Shown piece after piece: positions 45,975 to 52,880 of a stretch of DNA of 64,000 nt. The DNA comes from DATJLY01 sp035532935 (GTDB taxonomy: Bacteria > Pseudomonadota > Alphaproteobacteria > ATCC43930 > CGMCC-115725). Within the stretch, counting starts at the first letter, position 1, and every line of letters starts with the position of its first letter. The notes under the pieces are model-generated. The model was not told the origin of the DNA. It worked only from the letters and a program-made list of their open reading frames with translations, and searched no databases. Location of the stretch: assembly GCA_035532935.1 (NCBI GenBank), contig DATKQE010000011.1, positions 1-64,000 on the forward strand. Direction: 5' to 3'. Made by a program: the position numbers and the translations under genes.

Positions 45975-46783
45975 CGGCACCGCCCGGCGAGCGCATGCCA
46001 CCGCCGCGATCCGGCGACGGATTCCAGCGCGGCGACAGCGGACCGCGGCTCGTCGCCGATAATCGCGGCCTCGCCGCCTTCAGCCTGCGCAAGAGCTTCC
46101 GGCGCCGGCCGGTGCTGCGCTCGGTCGACATCTCGGTACAGCGCGGCGAGGCGGTCGGGCTGCTCGGACCCAACGGCGCCGGCAAGACGACCTGCTTCTA
46201 CATCATCACCGGGCTGATCAAGCCGGATTTCGGGACGATCACGCTCGATGGCGACGACATCACCGATCTGCCCATGTACCGCCGCGCCCGGCTCGGCATC
46301 GGCTATCTGCCGCAGGAGGCGTCGATCTTCCGCGGCCTCACCGTCGAGCAGAACCTGCGCGCCGTGCTCGAGGTGACCGAGTCCGAGCCCGATGTGCGCG
46401 AGGCGATGATCCAGTCGCTGCTCGCCGAGTTCTCGATCTCCCATCTCCGGCGCGCGCCCGCGCTCGCCTTGTCGGGCGGCGAGCGCCGGCGGGTCGAGAT
46501 CGCCCGCGCGCTGGCCTCGCGGCCGCATTTCATCCTGCTCGACGAGCCGCTCGCGAGCATCGATCCGATCGCCGTCGCCGACATCCGCAATCTCGTCGCC
46601 CATCTGAAGGACCGCGGCATCGGCGTGCTGCTCACCGACCACAATGTCCGCGAGGCGCTCGAGATCGTTAACCGTGCCTATATTCTGCACGAGGGGAAGG
46701 TGCTGATGGAGGGCGCGCCCGAGGCGATCGTGAGCGACGTCAATGTCCGCCGGGTCTATCTCGGCGAGCGGTTCAGCCTTTAG
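45971..46783 (+). CDS. lptB: LPS export ABC transporter ATP-binding protein LptB
   Basis: The 270-residue ATPase energises LPS extraction by LptFG. It has Walker A GPNGAGKTTCFYI, Q-loop YLPQEASIFRGL, signature LALSGGERRRVEIARALA, Walker B HFILLDEPLASIDPIAV and the switch His in LLTDHNVREALEI. An N-terminal extension of about 30 residues precedes the ABC domain. Most LptBs read LLDEPFAGIDP or FAGVDP; here LASIDP, a conservative variation. It ends 27 bases before an inverted repeat, and rpoN follows. Confidence 0.95.
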   Translation: MTAPPGERMPPPRSGDGFQRGDSGPRLVADNRGLAAFSLRKSFRRRPVLRSVDISVQRGEAVGLLGPNGAGKTTCFYIITGLIKPDFGTITLDGDDITDLPMYRRARLGIGYLPQEASIFRGLTVEQNLRAVLEVTESEPDVREAMIQSLLAEFSISHLRRAPALALSGGERRRVEIARALASRPHFILLDEPLASIDPIAVADIRNLVAHLKDRGIGVLLTDHNVREALEIVNRAYILHEGKVLMEGAPEAIVSDVNVRRVYLGERFSL

Positions 46784-46809
46784 CCATGCCACCCCCGCGG
46801 TCGCCGTGA

Positions 46810-46854
46810 GCGGGATCGCCGCCGCAGATTTACCAGCTTTTAACGCGATCCCGC
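46810..46854. terminator. Inverted repeat between lptB and rpoN
   Basis: GCGGGATCGC (46810-46819) and GCGATCCCGC (46845-46854) pair perfectly over 10 bp with a 25-base loop. Following only CAAGTT, it lacks a T run. Its place after lptB and immediately before the sigma-54 promoter suggests it ends the lpt transcript, or forms an upstream binding site for an activator. Confidence 0.45.
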
Positions 46855-46858
46855 CAAG

Positions 46859-46875
46859 TTGGTACGAAGTTTGCA
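46859..46875 (+). promoter_or_regulatory. Sigma-54-type promoter upstream of rpoN
   Basis: TTGGTACGAAGTTTGCA fits the -24/-12 consensus YTGGCACGNNNNTTGCW with one change (C to T in TGGTAC). The GG (46861-46862) and GC (46873-46874) are 10 bases apart as required. Transcription would start near 46886, about 22 bases before the rpoN ATG, implying that sigma-54 controls its own gene. Confidence 0.72.
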
Positions 46876-46907
46876 GTAGCAGCTCGTACCGATTATAAAT
46901 CCCAGCC

Positions 46908-48344
46908 ATGGCGCTTACCCAAAGGCTTGATCTTCGCCAGACCCAGGCGCTGGTGATGACGCCGCAGTTGCAGCAGGCGATCAAGCTGCTGCAGCTCTCG
47001 AATATCGAGCTTTCGGTCTATGTCGAGGGCGAGGTCGAGCAGAACCCGCTACTCGAGCGCGACGACCGTCCCGCCGATCCGGCCGAGCCGCCGGCGCCCG
47101 AGCCTGCGCCCGCCGAAGCCGTCGAGGCCAGCGAACTGTGGCATGACGTGGCGGGAACCGAAGGCGAGGGCAATCTCGATTACGCCGGCGATCCCGAGGC
47201 GTGGAAGACCCGCGCCGCCCCCGTCGGCGACGATCTTCCGGGCCTGGACCAGACGCTGGTGCGGCCGGAAACCATGCGCGAGCATCTGCAGGCGCAACTC
47301 TCGCTGGAGATCCACGATCCGGTGGACCGGGTGATCGCCACCCATCTCATCGACCTCGTCGACGAGGCGGGCTACATCACCGCCGATCTTTCGGCCGTGG
47401 CCGAATTGCTGGGCTGCACGGTCCGCCGCGTCGAGCTGACGCTCGAGCGGTTGCAGCGCTTCGACCCGGCCGGCATCTTCGCCCGCAACCTCGCCGAGTG
47501 CCTGGCCATTCAGCTCAAGGAGCGCAACCGCTTCGATCCGGCGATGCAGCGCCTCATCGAGAACCTGCCGCTGCTGGCGAGCCGCGACGCGGCGCAGCTC
47601 ATGCGCATCTGCGGCATCGATGCCGAGGATCTCGCCGACATGGTGGCGGAGATCAAGGCGCTCGACCCGAAGCCCGGCCTCGCGCTCGACGCCGTCGCGC
47701 CGGAGCCGGTCGTCCCCGACATCTTTCTCCGCCCGCAATCCGATGGCGGCTGGTCCGTGGAGCTGAACAGCGAGACCCTGCCGCGCGTCCTCGTCAACAA
47801 TCGCTATTATGCCGAGGTGACCGGCGCCGCCCGCAACCGCGAGGAGCGCGAATATCTTTCCGAGCGCTACCAGTCGGCGAACTGGCTGGTCAAGGCGCTG
47901 CATCAGCGCGCCACCACCATCCTCAAGGTCGCGCGTGAGATCGTACGCCAGCAGGAGGGATTCCTCCGCCACGGCGTGCAACTCCTGCGCCCGCTGGTGC
48001 TGCGCGACATCGCCCAGGCGATCGGCATGCACGAGAGCACGGTGAGCCGCGTCACCTCGAACAAGTACATGCAGACGCCGCGCGGCGTCTACGAGCTGAA
48101 ATACTTCTTCACCTCGGCGATCGCTGCCTCGAGCGGCGCCGCGCTTTCGGCCGAAGCGGTGCGCTTCCGCATCAAGTCGCTCATCGACAGCGAGGCCGAG
48201 GAAGTGCTCTCCGACGACCGGATCGTCGCCATGCTCGTCAAGGAGGGCGTCGATATCGCCCGCCGCACCGTCGCCAAGTATCGGGAAGCCATGCACATTC
48301 CCTCGTCCGTGCAGCGCCGGCGCGAAAAGTCGCTGCAGTTCTGA
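46908..48344 (+). CDS. rpoN: RNA polymerase sigma-54 factor
   Basis: The 478-residue sigma factor has region I (MALTQRLDLRQTQALVMTPQLQQAIKLLQLSNIEL, Gln-rich activator-interaction region), an acidic region II, the core-binding region (LDEAGYITADLSAVAELL, FDPAGIFARNLAECLAIQLKER) and the DNA-binding end with the helix-turn-helix (ALRDIAQAIGMHESTVSRVTSNKYMQTPRGVYELKYFF) and the RpoN box ARRTVAKYR at about residues 451-459. It directs transcription of nitrogen, motility and other activator-dependent genes. The ATG at 46908 is the family start. Confidence 0.96.
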   Translation: MALTQRLDLRQTQALVMTPQLQQAIKLLQLSNIELSVYVEGEVEQNPLLERDDRPADPAEPPAPEPAPAEAVEASELWHDVAGTEGEGNLDYAGDPEAWKTRAAPVGDDLPGLDQTLVRPETMREHLQAQLSLEIHDPVDRVIATHLIDLVDEAGYITADLSAVAELLGCTVRRVELTLERLQRFDPAGIFARNLAECLAIQLKERNRFDPAMQRLIENLPLLASRDAAQLMRICGIDAEDLADMVAEIKALDPKPGLALDAVAPEPVVPDIFLRPQSDGGWSVELNSETLPRVLVNNRYYAEVTGAARNREEREYLSERYQSANWLVKALHQRATTILKVAREIVRQQEGFLRHGVQLLRPLVLRDIAQAIGMHESTVSRVTSNKYMQTPRGVYELKYFFTSAIAASSGAALSAEAVRFRIKSLIDSEAEEVLSDDRIVAMLVKEGVDIARRTVAKYREAMHIPSSVQRRREKSLQF

Positions 48345-48466
48345 GGGGGGCCGTTCTTGACTCGTCCCTGACCCGTCCCTAAGGTAAACGGGCGCGTGAG
48401 GCCGCATGTCGCGCAAAGTCGCGAACGCAACGACCGGCGCACGGTAGGGACACGGCAACAGAGCCC

Positions 48467-49075
48467 ATGAAGGTTACCGTCACGGGTAAACACATGGACG
48501 TGGCCGATGCGCTGCGCCAACGTGTCATTGTGGCCACCGCCGCCATCGTCGAACGCTATTTTGGCAAGGCGACCGAGGCACATGTCGTGTTCGGCCGCGA
48601 ACGGCATCACGTCACCGCCGAGATTCTGGTGCATGCGCGCCGTGGCCTCTCGGTGCTGGGCGGCGGCACCGGCGACGATGCCGCTCTGGCCTTCGACAGC
48701 GCGGCCGAGCGCGTCGACAAGCGCCTGAGACGGCACAAGCGGCGCCTGCGCAACCATCACGCGCGTGCCAAGGACGACGCGGCCGCGCCGGTCGAAGAGG
48801 CGGCGACCGCCTATGTTCTCGCCGCGGACGACGACAACGCCGATGCCGGCGACGGCGAGCCGCTTGTCATCGCCGAGATGCGCACCAGCATTCCCGAACT
48901 GAGCGTCAGCGAGGCAGTGATGCGGCTCGATCTCGGCGAGCTGCCGGCACTGTTGTTCCGCAACCGCGCGCGCGGCAATCTCAACGTCGTCTATCGGCGT
49001 CCCGACGGCAATTTCGGCTGGATCGATCCCGACCTGGCCGCGCCCCAGGCCGGGCGCGATGGTGCCGTGCCATGA
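48467..49075 (+). CDS. hpf: Ribosome hibernation promoting factor (long form)
   Basis: The 202-residue protein has the N-terminal HPF/RaiA domain (MKVTVTGKHMDVADALRQRV, FGRERHHVTAEILVHARRGLSVLGGG, AAERVDKRLRRHKRRLRNHH) and the C-terminal dimerisation domain (SVSEAVMRLDLGELPALLFRNRARGNLNVVYRRPDGNFGWIDP). The long form pairs ribosomes into 100S dimers in stationary phase. It lies between rpoN and ptsN, the normal order in proteobacteria, 122 bases after rpoN, and overlaps ptsN by four bases. Confidence 0.94.
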   Translation: MKVTVTGKHMDVADALRQRVIVATAAIVERYFGKATEAHVVFGRERHHVTAEILVHARRGLSVLGGGTGDDAALAFDSAAERVDKRLRRHKRRLRNHHARAKDDAAAPVEEAATAYVLAADDDNADAGDGEPLVIAEMRTSIPELSVSEAVMRLDLGELPALLFRNRARGNLNVVYRRPDGNFGWIDPDLAAPQAGRDGAVP

Positions 49076-49539
49076 TGGAAATCGCCGAGCTGATCACGCC
49101 CCAGAGCGTCGTGGCCGGCCTGCGCGTCGCCAACAAGCGCCAGCTCCTGCAGGAACTGGCCAAGCGCGCCGCCCCGTTCGTCGGCCTCGACGAGAAGGTG
49201 ATTCTCGATACCCTCATGGAACGCGAGCGGCTGGGCAGCACCGGGATCGGCGGCGGCATCGCGGTGCCGCACGGCAGGCTCGCCAGGCTGCCACGCATGT
49301 TCGGGCTCTTCGCGCGGCTCGAGAAGCCGATCCCGTTCGAATCCGTGGACGACCAGCCGGTCGATCTCGTCTTTCTGCTGCTGACGCCCGATACTGCGGG
49401 AGCCGATCATCTGAAGGCGCTTGCCCGGGTCTCGCGCCTGCTGCGCGACAATGCGATATGCACCAAATTGCGCGGCACCGACCGCGCCGATGCGCTCTAC
49501 GCGCTCCTGACCGACCGCGCCGCAAGCAACGCCGCCTGA
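49072..49539 (+). CDS. ptsN: Nitrogen PTS EIIA component (PtsN)
   Basis: The 155-residue EIIA(Ntr) relays phosphate from NPr in the nitrogen phosphotransferase system and regulates potassium and nitrogen responses. The active His is His67 in GIGGGIAVPHGRL. Other landmarks are MMEIAELITPQSVVAGLRV, LMERERLGSTGIGG, DDQPVDLVFLLLTPDTAGADHLKALARVSRLL. It overlaps hpf by four bases and ends ten bases before the convergent DUF1150 gene. Confidence 0.94.
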   Translation: MMEIAELITPQSVVAGLRVANKRQLLQELAKRAAPFVGLDEKVILDTLMERERLGSTGIGGGIAVPHGRLARLPRMFGLFARLEKPIPFESVDDQPVDLVFLLLTPDTAGADHLKALARVSRLLRDNAICTKLRGTDRADALYALLTDRAASNAA

Positions 49540-49549
49540 GCGCGGCGCG

Positions 49550-49765
49550 TCAGTGGACGCTTACCGCCTCGAGATCGTGCTGGAGCAGGGCCGCCACCGC
49601 GGTCGCGTGGTCGCGCAGCACCGCCATCGGCGTGCCGTCGGCCGCATGCACGGCATAGGCGGGCGCGTCGTCGACGATGACGCGCTTCACATAGGCGATG
49701 TCGTTAACGCCGAGATGGGCGAACTCCTGGGGGGTGATGGATCGCAGATTGGCCTGAAGGTTCAT
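49550..49765 (-). CDS. DUF1150 family protein
   Basis: The 71-residue protein, MNLQANLRSITPQEFAHLG followed by NDIAYVKRVIVDDAPAYAVHAADGTPMAV, matches the DUF1150 family, which occurs next to small heat shock genes in alphaproteobacteria. Function unknown. Its ATG overlaps the hsp20 stop by four bases (ATGA), so it is expressed with hsp20. Confidence 0.87.
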   Translation of the reverse strand: MNLQANLRSITPQEFAHLGVNDIAYVKRVIVDDAPAYAVHAADGTPMAVLRDHATAVAALLQHDLEAVSVH

Positions 49766-50205
49766 GGCACGCTCCCATTTTCGGTGCCGTTCCGATCGGC
49801 CGGACGGATCGCCACCTTGCGCACCCGTCCCTCGGGCGCGCGCCGCACCAGATCGATGTTGAGCAGCCCGTTGTCGAGCCACGCGCCCGCCACCTCGATG
49901 CCTTCGGCAAGCATGAAGTTGCGCTGGAACTGGCGCGCGGCGATGCCGCGATGGAGATAGACGCGATCCTTGTCGTCGGTCTGCTTGCCGCGGACGACGA
50001 GCTGGGTCCCTTCGATCTGAACCGACAAATCGTCCATGGTGAATCCGGCGACGGCGAGGGTGATGCGCAGGGCCGCATCGCCGATCTGTTCGACGTTGTA
50101 CGGAGGATAGCCATCCGCGGCCGCCTTGGTGACCTGGTCGAGCGTCCGTTCGAGCTGGTCGAAGCCCAAAAGCAGCGGCGAATTGAACAGCGAAAGACGC
50201 GACAC
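49762..50205 (-). CDS. Small heat shock protein (Hsp20)
   Basis: The 147-residue chaperone starts at a GTG (MSRLSLFNSPLLLGFDQLERTLDQ) and has the alpha-crystallin domain: YPPYNVEQIGDAALRITLAVAGF, SVQIEGTQLVVRGKQ, YLHRGIAARQFQRNFMLAEGIEV and GAWLDNGLLNIDLVRR (the I-x-L/V-type end is GLLNIDL). It resembles the IbpA class that holds unfolded proteins. The start is fixed by the GAGGAGG ribosome binding site, which lies in a hairpin at 50211-50233 (possible RNA thermometer). DUF1150 follows. Confidence 0.92.
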   Translation of the reverse strand: MSRLSLFNSPLLLGFDQLERTLDQVTKAAADGYPPYNVEQIGDAALRITLAVAGFTMDDLSVQIEGTQLVVRGKQTDDKDRVYLHRGIAARQFQRNFMLAEGIEVAGAWLDNGLLNIDLVRRAPEGRVRKVAIRPADRNGTENGSVP

Positions 50206-50210
50206 ACGCA

Positions 50211-50233
50211 CCTCCTCAAGCGACTGAGCGAGG
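50211..50233 (-). promoter_or_regulatory. SD-sequestering hairpin upstream of hsp20 (possible RNA thermometer)
   Basis: On the minus strand CCTC-G-CTCA-GTCGCT-TGAG-GAGG folds into an 8-bp stem with one bulged G and a 6-base loop. The 3' arm TGAGGAGG is the complete ribosome binding site of hsp20, whose GTG starts five bases further. Bulged, SD-masking hairpins are the working part of ROSE-type thermometers on rhizobial small heat shock genes. Confidence 0.6.
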
Positions 50234-50323
50234 CGATGAAGGCGGGCCCTCAAGGCACCCGACACACCGCGGGCGGTCCAACGGCACCACCCGCATCCTA
50301 TGTGGGAGGGTTCCGGGCAACGA

Positions 50324-51073
50324 TCAAGCCCGGCCGCCGGGCGGCGCCCAGTCGGGGCGCGGCATGGCGCGGTAGGCATCGCGCAGCGCCTCGGACCAGC
50401 GGCTGCGGATCATGGCGAAATAGCGATCGTCCTCGGTGATCCGGCGCCGCAGTTCGGCGCGCATCTCGTCGCGGCGATAGACCAGCAGGTCGATCGGCAT
50501 GCCCACGGTAAGGTTGCTGCGCAGGGTCGAATCCATCGACACCAGCACCAGCTTCACGCCGTCATAGAGATCGGTATCGAACTCCATCGCACGGTCGAGG
50601 ATCGGCTTGCCGTATTTGTGCTCGCCGATCTGCAGGAACGGCGTGTCGGGCGTCGCCTCGATGAAATTGCCGGCGGCATAGATTTCGAACAGCCGAAGAT
50701 TGCGGCCGCGAAGCTGCCCGCCCAAGAGGATCGAAACCTCGAACGGCACGTTCTGCGCCTGGAGCGCGGCGGCATCGGTGCGGAACACGCGGCGAACGGC
50801 CTCGCCGACGAGTTGGGCGGAGCGGAACATGGTCGGGGTGGAATAGAGCGTCTCGAGCCGTTCGCCGGTCTCGATCCCCTCGTGCAGCAGGTTGACGACC
50901 GCCTGGGTCACCGCGAGATTGCCGGCGGTGAGCAGCACGAGAAAGCGCTCGTCCGGGATCTGGAAGATGAGCATCTTCGAGAAAGTGGAGATGTTGTCGA
51001 CGCCGGCGCTGGTGCGCGTATCCGACAGCATCACCAGCCCATCCTTGAGATAAAGCGCGACGCAATAGGTCAT
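50324..51073 (-). CDS. Proteasome-like peptidase Anbu
   Basis: The 249-residue protein belongs to the Ntn-hydrolase/proteasome family: MTYCVALYLKDGLVMLSDTRTSAGVDNISTFSKM is the Anbu N-terminus, where removal of Met exposes the catalytic Thr, and ADAGLVMLSDTR-type Asp and Lys33-like Lys (FSKM) complete the centre. LLTAGNLAVTQAVVNLL and SILLGGQLRGRNLRLFEIYAAGNFIEAT follow. Anbu (ancestral beta-subunit) assembles as a spiral or ring; its substrate is unknown. It is the last of four co-directional genes with the ATP-grasp, alpha-E and transglutaminase genes, the established Anbu locus. Confidence 0.9.
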   Translation of the reverse strand: MTYCVALYLKDGLVMLSDTRTSAGVDNISTFSKMLIFQIPDERFLVLLTAGNLAVTQAVVNLLHEGIETGERLETLYSTPTMFRSAQLVGEAVRRVFRTDAAALQAQNVPFEVSILLGGQLRGRNLRLFEIYAAGNFIEATPDTPFLQIGEHKYGKPILDRAMEFDTDLYDGVKLVLVSMDSTLRSNLTVGMPIDLLVYRRDEMRAELRRRITEDDRYFAMIRSRWSEALRDAYRAMPRPDWAPPGGRA

Positions 51074-51100
51074 GTGACGTTCCCCCGTTGAGGCCGGCGC

Positions 51101-51916
51101 TCACTGGTCGGCGCCGGTCCGGACCACCTGCACTTTCACCGCCAGCGTCGCGGTGGCGGGGCCGCGGCGGATGCCGCGCACCGGCGCCGCCGACCAGTAG
51201 TCGAGTCCCACCGCGGTACGAATGTGGCAGGCGGTCGGACGCGTGCGGTTCGACGGATCGAACCCGACCCAGCCGATCCCGTCGAGCCAAGCCTCGGCCC
51301 AGGCATGGCTCGCCTCGTGGTCCTGCCGGTCTTCGCCGGTCCAAAGATAGCCCCCGACATAGCGTGCCGGCACGCCCAACGCACGCGCGGCCGCGATGAA
51401 TACATGGGCGTGGTCCTGGCACACGCCGGCGCCGATGGCGAGTGCGGCGTCGGCCGCGATGGCGGAATTGGTGGGCCCGGCGCGATCGCCGAGCCGCGCC
51501 CGCACCGCGTCCATGAGCGCCGTCATCCGCGCCAGCGGATCGGCGCCGCGCGCGCCCTCGTGCTCCAGCGCCGCGATCGCCGTGGAGGCGGCGGTGAGCG
51601 GCGTGTGGTTCAAATAGAAGAGCGGCGGCAGCGGCTCGGGCGCGCCGCTGACGACGCCGTACGTGTCGCGCGTCTCGACCTCGCCGTCCACCAGCACGGT
51701 GGCAGAGATATGCGGCCGGTTGGTGGCATGGCAATGGACCAGATTGCCGAAGCCATCGACGAATTCCGGCAAGGGTTTCGGCGTCTCGGCCGCCACCGAC
51801 CAGCGCAGCACCGCGAGCCCGTCATGGGGTCGGGGCGTCAATCGCAGCGTCTGGATCGCATAGGCGACGGCCTCGGAATAGCGATAGACCGTTTCGTGCC
51901 GCACGGTAAGCCGCAT
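51101..51916 (-). CDS. Transglutaminase-like protein
   Basis: The 271-residue protein has an N-terminal region (MRLTVRHETVYRYSEAVAYAIQTLRLTPRPHDG) and a transglutaminase-core with the catalytic triad: Cys in AIGAGVCQDHAHVFIAAAR, His in ASHAWAEAWLDG and Asp in GWVGFDPSNRTRPT. Such proteins act as amide-bond hydrolases or transferases. It is 12 bases downstream of the alpha-E gene and 27 bases before Anbu, the conserved order. It may process a peptide made by the ATP-grasp partner (inference). Confidence 0.91.
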   Translation of the reverse strand: MRLTVRHETVYRYSEAVAYAIQTLRLTPRPHDGLAVLRWSVAAETPKPLPEFVDGFGNLVHCHATNRPHISATVLVDGEVETRDTYGVVSGAPEPLPPLFYLNHTPLTAASTAIAALEHEGARGADPLARMTALMDAVRARLGDRAGPTNSAIAADAALAIGAGVCQDHAHVFIAAARALGVPARYVGGYLWTGEDRQDHEASHAWAEAWLDGIGWVGFDPSNRTRPTACHIRTAVGLDYWSAAPVRGIRRGPATATLAVKVQVVRTGADQ

Positions 51917-51928
51917 GGAAGGCCAGGC

Positions 51929-52873
51929 TCAGGTGAGATAGAGGCCGATGATCTCGTTTCCCAGCACGGTCGAGCGATCGATGAATTCGGTCAGGAACTC
52001 GTGCAGGCCGCGCTGGAAGATATCCTGGATCCGGCCGTAGAGCAGTCGCGCGTGCATCTCGCCGGCGACGCGGTGGCACTCGCCGCGCTTGCCGCCATGG
52101 GACCCGCCGAGCAGGCCGAGCTGCTCGGTGATGACATTGTAGCAGGCGAGCAGCGAGCGCGGCATTTCCGGGCGCAGGATCAGAAGCTCGGCGATGAGCC
52201 AGGGCTGCAGACGCTGATGATAGACCCAATGATAGGAGCGCAGCGCCGAGACCGAGCGCAAGATCGCTTGCCACTGGTAGTAATCGAGCGCGCCGCCCAC
52301 CCCCTCGTCCTGCGGCAGGAGCAGGTAGTATTTCACGTCGAGGATGCGCGCGGTGTTGTCGGCGCGCTCGATCGAGGTCCCCAGGCGCGTGAAATAATAG
52401 GCGTCGTTGCGCAGCATCGTGCTGCCATAGGCGCCGTTGAAGAGCTGCGAGCGCTCGCGCACCCATTCGAGGAAGGCGGCGACGCCGTCATGCGTCGCCG
52501 CGCCCGCTGCGCCCTCGCGCGCGCCGCGCCACAGCTCGTTGAGCGCATTCCACATGTCGGCGGTAAGCGCGGTGCGTACCGCGCGCGCGTTCCGCCGCGC
52601 CGTCTCGAGACAGGAGAGGATGTTCGACGGGTTGTCGGGATCGGCGACGAGGTAATGGATCACCAGCGACGCGCTCGCCTCCTCGTGCTTGGCGAAAAAG
52701 CCGGGCTCGCAGCCGGTGGCGATCAGCGTCGACAGCCATTCGTTGCCGGCGCTGCCGAGCGAGCGGGCGATGCTCGACATGCGCAGGCCCACTTCGACCA
52801 CGCGGGCGATGTTCTCGGCGCGCTCGACATAGCGCGCGAGCCAATAGAGGCTGTCGGCGGTGCGGCTCAGCAT
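51929..52873 (-). CDS. Alpha-E domain-containing protein
   Basis: The 314-residue all-helical protein starts MLSRTADSLYWLARYVERAENIARVVEVGLR and contains WNALNELWRGAREGA, DAYYFTRLGTSIERADNTARILDVKYYLLLP and WLIAELLILRPEMPRSLLACY. These are the marks of the alpha-E (DUF403) family, found only with circularly permuted ATP-grasp and transglutaminase-like genes. Its role is unknown. The ATG at 52873 is the family start; the frame is open further without similarity. Seven bases separate it from the ATP-grasp stop. Confidence 0.92.
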   Translation of the reverse strand: MLSRTADSLYWLARYVERAENIARVVEVGLRMSSIARSLGSAGNEWLSTLIATGCEPGFFAKHEEASASLVIHYLVADPDNPSNILSCLETARRNARAVRTALTADMWNALNELWRGAREGAAGAATHDGVAAFLEWVRERSQLFNGAYGSTMLRNDAYYFTRLGTSIERADNTARILDVKYYLLLPQDEGVGGALDYYQWQAILRSVSALRSYHWVYHQRLQPWLIAELLILRPEMPRSLLACYNVITEQLGLLGGSHGGKRGECHRVAGEMHARLLYGRIQDIFQRGLHEFLTEFIDRSTVLGNEIIGLYLT

Positions 52874-52880
52874 CGAGCGC

